From Chlamydomonas reinhardtii (lineage: Eukaryota > Chlorophyta > Chlorophyceae > Chlamydomonadales > Chlamydomonadaceae), in NCBI RefSeq assembly GCF_000002595.2, contig NC_057015.1, forward strand, positions 5,071,195 to 5,135,194: 64,000 nt of DNA, in the 5' to 3' direction. Of this stretch, positions 33,262-44,272 are shown piece after piece (position 1 is the stretch's first letter; every line of letters starts with the position of its first letter). Both the position numbers and the translations under genes were made by a program. Below the pieces are notes generated by a model, which ran no database searches, was not told where the DNA came from, and saw only the letters and a program-made list of their open reading frames with translations.

Positions 33262-36200
33262 CCGAGCCCAACGGGCAGGTCCGACGTAGGCAGGGCGCCC
33301 GTGCGCTCGGCGCATTGGAGTGCGTGTGGCTCGTTGCCGCTTGTTGGGCCCGGGGGCAGGGGAAGGGGCGAAGGGAGTGGTGGTGCATAGCGATGCAGTG
33401 CGGAACAGCCGGCAACGCCACGCAGGCTCGGCAGCAGGTAGCGCCCCCCCTGCGACTGATTGACAGGATACACGGGCGGCCTTGCACCCTGGCCTAGCCC
33501 CCGCTGACTACATTCTTAACCCGCTGCCTGTCGCCTGCCCGCCTTGCACACCTCCAGGCAAGATTGCCACCGCGCTGCGCGAGGGCCTGCTGCCTGCCGC
33601 GGCGCTGACCTCCCGCCTGGCTGTGCTGGTGCTGGACGAGGCGGACCTGCTGCTGAGCTACGGGTACGAGGAGGACCTGCAGCTGCTGGCGCCGCAGGTA
33701 GCTGGAGAGGGGCAGTGCGGGAGGGGAGGGAGGGAGGGAGGGAGGGAGGGAGGGAGGGAGGGAGGTTGTAGATACAAGCCCAAAGTAAACCGAGGGAGTT
33801 CAAGCTAAGTCGAACCCACTCCAATAGAGCGAGGAGGGAGGGAGGGAGGGAGAGGGGCAGATTTGGGAGGGGAATGAGCGGAAAGCAGGGGGCAGGTGCA
33901 GGGGGCGGGGGCAGGTGCAGGGGTTGGGGAGAAATGTCGAAGAGGAGGCTGAAGGAGCAGGGGAGCTGGATGGGCGGAGGTATGGAGCCGCGGAGCATTG
34001 GGGCTTCAGAAGGGCGATGGCGTACAGAACCAGGAGAAGAGCAGGTGGGCGTTCTATTGCTGTGAGGAGGGAGGAGGGAGGGCGCCTTGGCGGCCGCACG
34101 CTGTCGCCACGGGCACGCTGCGAGGTGCGCCCTTAAGCCCCCTCACTGCTGGACCCCCGCCCCCGCCCCCGGCCTCCCCCCTCACCTGCCGCAGGTACCT
34201 CGCTCCTGCCAGTGCATCCTCATGTCCGCCACCAGCAGCGACGATGTGGAGCGGCTGCAGAAGCTGGTGCTGCACAACCCCATCACACTCAACCTGGCGG
34301 CGGCGGGCGCAGGGGCGGCGGGCACAGGCGCGGGCGCGGAGGAGGGCGTGGAGGGCGGCGGTGCGGCGGAGCGGGATGGCGGCAGTCTGGCCTCGGGGTC
34401 GGGCATCTCAGCCGACATCCAGCACTTTTACATGGAGGTGCGGCGGCGGGGCGGCGGCGGGCCTTGCGTGTGTGGTTGGGCGGGTGCGAGAGGGGGGAGC
34501 TGTGGCTGTGTGTGTGTGGGTTGGGGCACGGGTGGGGAGGGCTCTCACAGTCTGAGACACGTGGCTGCTGTTGCGCATGGCCGTACGACGATGTATGTCA
34601 ACGTCAGGAAGGACCGGCCTGGCTGACCACATGCTCACGCGGCCGGCCAAAACCTCATATGGGCGTGTATGTGCGTACGTGTGTGCGTACGTGTGCCTCA
34701 CGCCCCGCAGTGCCCGCGGCCCGACAAGTTGCTTCACGTGATGGCGCTGCTGCGGCTGGGGCTGTGCCGCAAGAAGGTCCTGCTGTTCGTGAACACGGTG
34801 GACGAGGGCGTGCGGCTGCGCCTGTTCCTGGAGGCCTTCGGCGTGCGGCCGGCGCTGCTGAACGCCGAGCTGCCGCTCAACTCGCGCTCCCATATCCTGT
34901 CCTCATTCAACCGCGGCCTGTTTGATTTCTTGATCGCGACTGATGACGTGTACGCGCCCTCACACGACCGCGGCGACGGCGCCGCGGCCGGCGCGGCGGC
35001 GGCCGGGGGCAAGAAGGCGGGGGCGCGGTTGGGCAAGGACGGCAGCGGCAAGCGGGGCGCAAAGGGCGGGGACGGAGCGCGCAAGGATGCGGAGTTCGGC
35101 GTGACGCGCGGCATTGACTTCAAGGGCGTGCGCACCGTGATCAACTACGACCCGCCCTCCAGCCTGCAGGGCTACGTGCACCGAGTCGGCCGCACGGGTG
35201 CGGGCGGGCGGGTGTGGGGCGGACTGCGGAGTGCGGACGGCAAGGGACGGGGCGGGGTGCACAGTAGGGCGGGCGGAGTGTGTGTGGTGAGACGGGACGG
35301 ATACCGACAAGTTGTCAAACGGCAGTAGGAGGCCTCACAGCATCCTTTTGACCTTTCGAACCCCTCGCACCCCTCTCCCACAGGCCGCGCCGGCGAGTCG
35401 GGCACTGCCATCTCGCTGTTCACGCCGCAGCACTCGGAGCTCAAGTTCCGCATGCAGCTGGAGGAGGCGCTGGAGGCCGCGGCGGAGGCGCGGAGGCGCC
35501 GAGCCGGCACCGCCGCGGGCGTGCGCGAGCCCGGCTTCCGAGCCGAGGGCGAGGACGACGACGACGACGGCGACTTGGCGGCCGCCGCAGGCGCTGACAG
35601 TGATGATGAGGGGGCTGGTGCTGGTGCTGGTGGGAAGGGCAGGGACGCGGCGTTGCGGCCGTACGGGCGGCTGAGCCAGGCGCAGGTTGAGGCGCTGCGG
35701 TACCGTGGGGAGGACGTGGCGCGGGGCATCACCAAGGCGGTCATCAAGGAGGCGCGAGCCAAGGAGCTCAAGAACGAGCTGCTCACCAGGTGGGTGGGGG
35801 TGTGGAGTGAGGGTGGGGTTGGATCCGGGTTTCTTCATGGCGCCGTGGCTTGTCTCGGTATAACCACCGTGTCTTATGCGTCTTGTGTACGCGCACACGC
35901 CATTGCGGTACCAGCCCTCGTCCCACTGTAATCAGGCTCACCCTGCCTGCACCCACCCACCCACCACCATCACCACCATCACCACCACCACCACCACCAC
36001 TGCCCCCTGCAGTGAGCGGCTGAAGGAGTACTTTGAGGACCACGCGGCGGAGAAGGCGCTGCTGCGGCACGACAAGCCGCTGGCCGCCGCGCCCGCCGCC
36101 GCGCACCTCAAGCACATGCCCGCCTACCTCAAGGACCCCTCGCTCATCACCGAGGCCAGCGAGGTGGGCGGCCGCAGGCAGCGCGCGCAGATGAGCGCCG

Positions 36201-36484
36201 CGAAGAAGCGGCGGCTTCACTCGGGCATGGCGCGGGGGCCGGCAGGAGACCCGCTCAAGGCGGCGGGAGGCGGCGGCGGTGCAGCGGGCGGCGCGGCGGC
36301 GGTGGAGAACGCGAGCGTGTTCGTGCGGGCTCCCAAGAAGGGCACCAGCCACCTGAACGAGGAGATGACGGAGATGGAGAAGCGGGCGCTGGAGAAGGGC
36401 AAGGCGGAGGCGAAGAAGCGGCGGAAGCTGGAGGGGCCGGCGCCGGTGCCCAAGTTCAACGTCAAGAAGAAGCGGCGGCGGTAA
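32253..36484 (+). CDS. DBP9: DEAD-box RNA helicase DBP9/DDX56
   Basis: Eight exons join in phase (32253-32513, 32794-32844, 33041-33122, 33558-33697, 34195-34437, 34711-35197, 35384-35789, 36013-36484), giving 713 residues. DBP9/DDX56 is a nucleolar ATP-dependent helicase needed for 60S ribosomal subunit assembly. The N-terminus [14 protein letters not shown] is diagnostic. Motifs follow in order: Q motif (FTKPTPVQ), motif I ARTGSGKT (45-52), [12 protein letters not shown] (158-161), SAT (189-191), and motif VI HRVGRTG (416-422). The second RecA domain carries a long Ala/Gly/Lys insertion between LIATDDV and TRGIDFKG, a place where DBP9 relatives also have an insertion. An acidic Asp run follows. 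The tail is Lys/Arg-rich, ending NVKKKRRR, suiting nucleolar RNA binding. Confidence 0.95.
33180..33259. repeat. (GTGC)n/(TG)n microsatellite in DBP9 intron 3
   Basis: Short GTGC units followed by TG dinucleotides inside intron 3. Confidence 0.95.
33720..33860. repeat. (GGGA)n tracts in DBP9 intron 4
   Basis: Two runs of GGGA units (about 33722-33764 and 33833-33853), both G-rich on the transcribed strand. Confidence 0.9.
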
Positions 36485-37307
36485 TAGATGTGCGGGCAGG
36501 GGGTGGGCGGGGTGGCGTTAGGGGTGTTCGGTGGTGGCGTGGTGCTGGAGGCGTGGTGCTGGTGGAGGCTGGCTGTGGTGGCACAGGCAGAAGCGCTGAG
36601 GAACAGGGGGCGTGATGTTGGGATCAGTAAGGATGAGGTGGATACCACGGTTGGATGCCGTGGAGGACGGAATAGAGCGCTGCCGAAGATGCTTAGAAGC
36701 GAACGCGCACGGCGTCTCTGGCTGCTGCAAGGGTCTTGCGAAACTGCCAGACCAGTCGGAATGGTTTGCGACAGAGTCGCTGGTGTAACGGCAAGCTACG
36801 TGGCTCTCCATCGAATTCCCGTACTCGATACAGCTGCGGAAGTGCCCTCCCCCGTTCACCGGAGGCCTGAGCCAGGATGACCTCTGCAGCCTACAAGAAC
36901 CCGTACACGGTACTTACTGCCAGGGCCCCAGCCTAGACCAGTACCGGAGTGCCTCATCCCTCAGTGCGTCAGTGCCTCTTTCCTCAGTGCGTCAGCGGTG
37001 ACCTGAATGCCCGAACACCTACCACCAGCACCACGCAGAGCCTCAAATCCTTCGCACACTGCCCCTCACCCAACTGCCTCATAGCAACACTGTATGGCAC
37101 CGAGCATTGCGTGTGCACCCCCCAATGCATATCACCCTTGATGCACATGCGCCGCTCACGCCGTGAACTACACGTTCGCTTGTGCGTGTTGCGTTTTTTC
37201 AAGCACGTCAGGTAACGTTCATCTCCGCTGCCTCCACAAGTCAAATCCGGCACCCGCAACACCTCGAACAGCTCGCCAGCCACGCAAGCGCACACGCCGC
37301 TGTGCCC
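36485..37307. other. Convergent 3' region between DBP9 and the RING-CH gene
   Basis: 823 bases, 3' UTR of both genes. A short direct repeat CCTCAGTGCGTCAG-like occurs twice near 36959-36995. No gene seen. Confidence 0.65.
36784..36788 (+). terminator. TGTAA polyadenylation signal, DBP9
   Basis: TGTAA 300 bases after the DBP9 stop. Confidence 0.5.
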
Positions 37308-40300
37308 TCACACGCACACGCCCGTGTGCTCACCCGCCGACATGACCATCAAACCCAGCAGCCCCAACCCGGACCCGGACGGCCCCGGTCCCGGCACCTG
37401 AGCCGAGCCCGTGCGGCCATGGCCCACCGCACCGCCCGCCCCACCACTGCCAGCGGCCGGCCCCTCGCCCCCGTCCTCCCCTGCTAGCACACGCAGGATA
37501 TCCGAAGCGCTGCTGCTGCCGCCACGGCTGATGCCGCCGCCGCCAACCCACCCCTCACGCCCCAACTCGCCGCCACCTGCCATCCCAGCCGTCGCCTGCA
37601 TCTCCAAGTCCCCACCGCCCTCCACACTGCCAGCAGGCGCCGCCACTGCCGCGACCGCCGCGCGCCTGCGCCGCCCCAGCGCCGCCGCCCCATCCACCTC
37701 CGTCCTCCCCGCGCCTCCTCCCGCTCCCACTCCCGCCCCTGGCGCGCCCTCGCCCGCCGCAGCCGCAGCCGCAACCGCCGAGAGCACCCGCTGCCTCGCC
37801 GCCGCCTCGCACCACCACAGCCGCACCAGGCCCGCCAGGGGGTGCAACAGCCCGTAGAAGAGCGCCACACCCACTGCGAAGCCAATGCCCGCGCCCACCG
37901 CCGCCACCAGGCCGGGCGCCCAGTGCGCGGTGCGCGCCAGCAGCAGTGTTGTCCCGAACACACAGGCCAGCGTGAACACGCAGAACAGCACGTGCAGCAC
38001 CGGCCTGTGACGGCGAGGGGGAGGGAGAGCGGGGAGGGGAAAAAGGGAGGAAAGAGGGGCAGGTAAGGAGAGTGGGTATGGGAAGGCATTGGGAGTGCGG
38101 AAGCACGCACGGAGCCGGCAACAAGGAGCGCCTTGGGTCCCTGAATACGGCAACGAGTGTCGGAGTAGTAGAACGAGGGTGGCTAGTAAGGTCGTGGTAT
38201 GGTCGAGATGATGGATGTGTGCGGCCCTGCTGTGCCCACGCCCTACGACACCTGCTGCCTGCTGCCTGCTGCCTGCTGCCTGCTGGCTCACCTGAAGGGC
38301 AGGCACACCCAGTGCACGATGGTGGCGGAGGCGGTGAGGATGCTCAGGGCCATGGTCACACCCGCGTCGCAGCCCACGTAGCCTGTGGGGGAAAGAAGGC
38401 GATGCCTGAGTTGGCGCACAGCCCATGCAAGTGGTGGTGTTCTGCGCCCGCCGGAACCCGCCCAGCTGCCCTGAAGATCCCGTCTTCAGCCACCATTATT
38501 ACACTAACACACATCAGGCAAACTGCTTGCTGCTTACGGTAGTAGAAGAGCACGAGGCCCATGGATGCCAGGGTGGCGGGCATGAGGCACACCAGTGTGT
38601 ACACGCCCAGAAAGGAAGGCAGTGAGGCCGACGGGCTACCGCCGCCACTGTTGACGGCCACGACGCCGGAGCCGCCGGAGCCGGCCAGCCAGCCGCCCGC
38701 GCCGTCGGGTGTGGCCATGAGGTGGTGGTGCTGCAGGGGGCCGCGGCGCGGGTTCAGCAGCTGCTGCCACCTGCACGCAAGGGCATCACAGGAGCGGAGT
38801 GAGCGCGCGAGCATGTCGTCAGGCCTTGTTTCGGGTTCGGTATGCACGGCATGACCGCAAGCAGTAGTGCTCACGCACCTCGTATTCAGCAGCCCAACCC
38901 ATCACCATCACAATCAACTGCACCCATCCCCGCCGTCGCACGCACCGGATGGCCGCCTTGATGCGGGCGGGCAGCCCCGCCGCCTCACCGCCGCACACCT
39001 CGCACACGGCACTGCAGCGCACGCCCCGGAACCAGCGGTCGGCGCAGTCGCGGTGAAGCAGGTCAAGACCCGAGCTGCACCGGCAGCCCAGCCGCACCGC
39101 CGCACCGCTGCGCAGCTGCCCGCGTGACACCGGCTCCAGGCACACGCGGCAGCACTGCTCCTCCTCATCCTCAGGGTCGTCCGAGCTGCCGCCGCCGCTG
39201 CCGCCGCCACCGCCGAAACCGACACGGGTCCCCTGGCCTGCTGCCGCTGAGGCTGTTGTTGCTACATGGGCAGATGTCTGGTGCTGGGGCCCCCTGGCGC
39301 TCGTAGCGGCGTGCGTCGGTCCTGCCGATTGCAGTGGCTGCGCCGCCGGTGAAGCTGGGTCCGAGCCGGGCGGCGGCGGCTGCGGTGTGAGGGGCCGCAC
39401 GCGTGGGGCTGCCAGGTCCCTGTGGGCAGCGGCAGCCGCAGAGGCAGTAGTGGCGTCACCACTACTGAGGTTCGCTTGTGACGAGGTATCCAGCACTGGG
39501 CGGTGCTGCGGCTGAGGCCCTGCTGGCGCCGCCCGCAGCTGCGAGGCTGCAGCAGCCTGTCGCTGTGGTCCACCACTGCCAGCAGCAGCAACTGCAGCGG
39601 ACCTGAGAGCGCCCACAGACGGCGGCGGGTCCAGGGCTGACCCCGGCAGCGCCACCGGCTCCGTCGTCTGTGAGGCGGAGGGTGTGCCATGCTGCTTCTG
39701 CTGCACCCGGCCGCATGGCAGCGTGGCGACATCGGCAACAGGCGATTCTTCCGACGGCTGCGGCGAGAGCAGTGGCTGTGTCAGCGACGGGGGCTGCGAC
39801 TGCAGGCGCCGGAGCCCCGACACTGGCTTGGCTCGCGGCGACTGTTGGGTCTTGGAAGGCACCTGGCTGCGGCGCTGCCTTGTGGAGCCCCCCGGCAGCG
39901 GCGCCGCGGCTGCTTGCGGTGACTGGCGCTCTGCCGGCGGCGAGGACTTCTGACGCCACAGCCGGTTGATGCCGCGCTCGCTGCTGCCGCCGCCCGTCGT
40001 GGTGGTGGTGGTGGGGCTGCTGCTGACACCGCTTGTTCCTGCGCTGCAGATGCTCGCGGCGCTGTGGGTGCCGCGGGTGCTGCTGGTGTTTCCACTAGGG
40101 CTGCCAATGCCGCCGCTGCTGGTGTTGCTCCCGCACGTTGATGTGATGGGTGGCGAGTGTGCGGCGCAAGGCGAGGCACAGGCGTCGCCTGTGGCGCCCT
40201 GTGTAGCCCCGCTGCCCACTGAGCCGCCGCCATACGCTGAGGAGCCAGCGACCTGGTAGCTGCAAGGTGCAAAGCTGCAGCTAGCGCTGCTGCAGCAGGG

Positions 40301-40627
40301 ACTCTCGCTGTCGGCGCCCACGCCACCAGCCGCAGTAGCCGCGCCAGCCTGGCCGCCGGGCGCTGGCTGCTGCGGTGACACAGGGGTGGGGTCACGCGGC
40401 TGGGGCCCGGCACCCGACACAGCAGCAGGCGTGTCCACGCCCTGCACCCGTAGGTGCGGCCCAGTACCCTGCGGCTGCTGCGGCTGTGGTTGCTGCTGCG
40501 GCTGCGGCTGCGGCTGCGGCTGCTGCGGCCTGGGCAGGTCGGGCAGCGGCGGCGCCGACCCGCTGACCCGTTGCGCCGCGCGGGGCGGGTGCGGTGGCAG
40601 CGGCGAGGACGGCCACTCCTGGTCCAT
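37308..40627 (-). CDS. RING-CH (RINGv) membrane-associated E3 ubiquitin ligase-like protein
   Basis: Exons 40627-38946, 38770-38538, 38382-38292 and 38004-37308 join in phase, giving 900 residues from the first in-frame ATG. The frame stays open upstream to about 40900 with coding-like sequence but no ATG, so the true start is probably in an unseen upstream exon. Residues 1-490 are low-complexity (Gln-, Ser-, Pro-, Gly-rich). A C4HC3 RING-CH finger lies at about 492-546 (CRVC, CRC, HRDC, CEVC). Several hydrophobic segments follow: VYTLVCLMPATLASMGLVLF, ALSILTASATIVHWV and VLFCVFTLACVFGTTLLL with a further helix. This order matches MARCH-like ligases, which ubiquitinate membrane proteins. The C-terminal 150 residues are Ala/Gly-rich. 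A GTGAGC donor-like site close to the stop allows one more 3' exon. Confidence 0.8.
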
Positions 40628-41147
40628 AGCAACCGGCTGCAATTGCAACTGCAGCTGTTGACGCTGCAGCTGCAGCGGCAGCTGCTGTTTAGGCACCGCC
40701 GAGCTCTCACGGGCCGCGGTGGTTGCACCAGCAGCAGGCCTTTCGCCACCCTCGTCAGGCCCCACGGCACCACTCGGCCATCGGCTCAGCAGCTGCCTGG
40801 GTCCCGCTGCCGGGTCAATATTCTCTGCTAGGCTAACGTCTGCTGCGAGCGAGGTCAGGTCGCCGGCTGCGGCACCTCGTCGGACCCAAACGGTGGCTTC
40901 TCAGCTTCTCAGATAAGCTCTTGCCGTGCGCTGTATGTGGAAGCTCGAAGCAAGAACTGGTGCTGCGAGTAGGCTCGGGCAAACCATGAAGCAAGTTCTC
41001 AACGTTTCCCACACCGAGCCCGCGGTGTGAGCCCCGGAGACGCCAGCCTGTCAGCGACCCTTGACAGCTCGAACAGGCCAGCCAAATGCGCACCCCAAAA
41101 CACTGATGCCAATGCCTGTCGGTTGTACATGGCAAGAGACCTTTGAT
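40628..41147. other. Region between RING-CH gene 5' end and the secretory-type gene
   Basis: 40628-40900 is open and coding-like in the RING-CH frame (for example DLTSLAADVSLAENIDPAAG on the minus strand), so it is probably part of that gene's first known exon. The rest shows no gene. Confidence 0.5.
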
Positions 41148-43836
41148 TTACATCTGCGCCAGGCGCGCCAGTTCAATGGCGACACGCCGCATGACAGCGC
41201 CGCCGCACCCGTCGCCTACGCACGCGTCCTCCCCCCGCTCCTCTCCACTTGCCGTCTCGCTTCCTCCTGCAACCCCGCCACCACCGTTGGCGCCCCTAGC
41301 ATCAGCACCTGCGCCCCCCACCCCGCGTGCCGCGACCGCCTGCGCCAGCTGCGCACGAAGCGCCTGCAGCCCCGTCCGCCCCACTAGGTCAAACACACCC
41401 GCCACGCCCCCGCCCCCGCTCCCGCCCCCGCTCACCGCGTCCCCGCCTCCCGCAGCGCCTGCTCCATCCCCCGCCGCCGACTGCTGCATCCGCGCTGCTC
41501 CTGCCGTGCCGCTCGCCTGCCACGGCACTTGCCCGTTCCCCTCTCCCTCACCTCCTGCGCCCCGGCCGCCCTGATCCTCCACCTGCGGCTCGTCCTGCTC
41601 CTGCACCCCTAGCTGACTCAGCAGCTGCCCCGCCGGGCGCTCCAGACCCAGGTCCGTCATCAGCGCCGCCACCGCCTGGGCCACCGCCACCGCACCCTGC
41701 TGCCGGGCGGCGCTGCTAGTGCCGCTGTCCTCGGCCGCCGGCGCCGACTGCTGCAGGAGCGAGGCGGTGCCGCCGTCTGCGTGGGCGCGCATCCAGGCCG
41801 CCATTGCGGAGGTCAGGCGGCCCCGGTGCCTGTTCGTGTGCAGTGGTCCGCCGGTTGGCCATTCAAGCGGGGCAAGGGCAAGGGCAAGGTGGGGAGTGCA
41901 AGTTCGTTGGAGGTGGGACGTGGAAAGAAAGCAGCTCTTGTGCATACTGCCGTGTGGGCAGGGCCCCCGCAGAGGAATGCAAATCGTCAGGAGCAGGAGT
42001 GCCGCATGACAGCAAGTCGCGAACCCACTTGTTCAGAGCCAATCGCAGGGCGCGCGCCATCACACTGTGTGGGCGCAGCAGCCGCTGCAGTGGTGTCGTG
42101 CGACTGCCGCTGGCAGTAGTCGCAGTGCCAGCCGCGCCGCCTCCCGCTGTGCCATCGGCGCTGACACCATTGCGCACACGTGCAGAGAACACGGAGCCCG
42201 CTGTGCCTGCTGCACCTGCTGTGCCCACTGCGCCGGCCGCCGCCGCAGCCCTGTCTCTTGCCCGGCCAACAGCGTCTGCGGCTTGCTGCCGCAACCTGCG
42301 CCCGCATGCACGCGGCGCAGGGCGATGTGTATGCAGGCTGCGGGTGGTCCTTAACACTTCGTGCATGGCCACTGTCGCCTTGTGCGGCACCCAGCTTGAA
42401 GCATGCCTGCCCTTGCCATCGGTCGAGCTTGCTTATCTCCCCCACCCCCGACCGCACCTGTCCGCCACCTTCCTCCACGTGCCCACTGCGTCCTGCGGCC
42501 TGCTGCCGGGCTGCCACAGGTCCGCAGTGACGGTGCCGCCCAGCCCGAACTGGCGGTCGGTCTTGCACTCCTGTAGGGCGCGGGGCCGGGGCCGGGGCCG
42601 GGGACGGGGCCGGTGGGGCAGGGCACAACGCACACGCCCGCGATGCACGTTTGTGGGGGGCATGCCGCCTTGCGAGGGCTGCATAGCAGGAAAGGGGCTT
42701 GACAAGGGTTTGTGGACTGGAGGACCCAGTCACTCGAAGTACGTTGTGCGGATGTAAGTCATCGAGTTTCATGCCGGCAACGCACCGAGGTGGTGAGGGT
42801 GGCCCCCGCGGTGTAGGCGGAGGTGTACCGCGGCTGCACCAGCGCCTCGCTGGCCGCCGGCTCCGTGCAGGTGAGCACTAGGTCGCGCCGGGTGGGTGCG
42901 GCCAGTCGGACCAGGCGGCAGCTGGAGCCGGCCAGGGTGCAGGTCAGGCCCGGGCCTGTATGTGCGTGTGGGGCGGTGCAGCAGGTAGGGGCGACGCGTG
43001 AGACAAGACAGGGAACAAAGCACCGGGCCATACACGCACGCGCTTGTGGTGGAGGAGGTAAGGGGGCATGTGCACGTACATGCTTGCTGACAACACATTG
43101 CACACATCCCACACATAACCACGCGCGCCCACCGGCTATCTGTGCGGGCTTGTCGGTGGGCGGCACAAACGCGGCGTCACTGCACCGCTCCCGCAGCGCC
43201 TCCCGCAGCCGCTCCGCCGCCGGCTGCAATGAGCCACGCACCCGCCCCGAGGCGGCGGACAGCACGTCCGCACGCCCCGCCGCCCAGCTGTCGCCCGCGG
43301 CCCTCAGCTCCGCACCCAGGGCCCTGCATGGCCAGTCACGCAGCAGGTCTGCTAGTGTGTTAGGCTCCGGGGCACCCAGCTTGCATCTTACATCACCACC
43401 ACCACCTAACTTGCTTCCCGCTCGCATCCGCCTCCTGGCATGCAAACACTGACACGCACCCGACCGACGCCAGAAGCTCCATCACCCGCCGCGCCCGTGC
43501 GTCACCCCGCTGCAGATGGGGCAGCAGCACCCCGTGCAATGACAGCAGTCTCCGCCGCAGGTGCGCATCGGCCTCGTCCCCGCCTGTGTCCCCGTCCGCG
43601 CCCGCTGCCTCATCCGGCCCGGCTGCTGCTGAGCCGGCAGCCGCGCTTTGGGCAGCACCAACTGCGTTTCTGCTGGTGATAGCCTCAGCAACCGCCTGCT
43701 CGTTTCCAGCAGTGTCTTGAGACCTGAATGTTGCCCGGGTGGGAGGTGCGATTGCTCCGAAGGTTAGCACCAACAGCAGCGCTAGGGCCATGCGAGGCCG
43801 GGCGGCAACCAAGGACGCGCTGGGATTCGGGACCAT
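41148..43836 (-). CDS. Uncharacterised protein with signal peptide or membrane anchor
   Basis: Six exons join in phase (43836-43460, 43323-43133, 42955-42786, 42570-42458, 42295-41948, 41829-41148), giving 626 residues. I do not recognise the family. An alternative start at 43791 gives MALALLLVLTFGAIAPPTRA, a clear hydrophobic signal-like segment. Around residues 190-250 there is a Cys-containing globular-looking part (GLTCTLAGSSCRLV, LVLTCTEP, ECKTDRQFGLGG), the most likely folded domain. The second half is Ala/Gly/Gln-rich with predicted helical stretches (LLRPHSVMARALRLALNKWV; VFDLVGRTGLQALRAQLAQA). The junction of the fifth exon uses a GTATGC donor and is the least certain. It shares a 436-base upstream region with TAF5. 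Confidence 0.65.
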
Positions 43837-44272
43837 CCAAGACCACTCGACGCGACCAAGGCCGTTTGTGTGTGGGGACAGCCAGGGTCCGTGACTGAAT
43901 ATCTTCCTTACTGCAAGGAAGGATGACGGGGCTCTAGGTGCATGGCAATGAGCGGGCGCTGAAAAGCGGGTGCGAGGGCGCCGACACGAAATGGGCAAAC
44001 CCTCCATGCAAGCACGAACCCGGCGTCGCCAGCACCCCGGCCATGCATCTGACATCATTTCCCGCCCGACCTCGACTACCTCGACACACAGTGACGATAC
44101 ACTAATTAGCAGCTTGCAACTCGCGAAGCCTTGGTGCACCCGCCATTTCCTTTCCTCGTAGGAGACGCTTCTGCCGCTCCGGACTTGCCTTATTACCCTT
44201 TATTCTTGCACAATAAAGTTAAAGTTCATGCATTTGCACGAGGAGGACGGCGGGTAGCTCGCGGGCTAACAA
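43837..44272. promoter_or_regulatory. Divergent promoter region, secretory-type gene / TAF5
   Basis: 436 bases between the two start codons. No TATA box stands out on either strand. Confidence 0.55.

Noticed and set aside
38819-40765. RING-CH gene start at 40765
   Set aside because: That codon is GTG. The first in-frame ATG is 40627, and the real start is probably further upstream through splicing.
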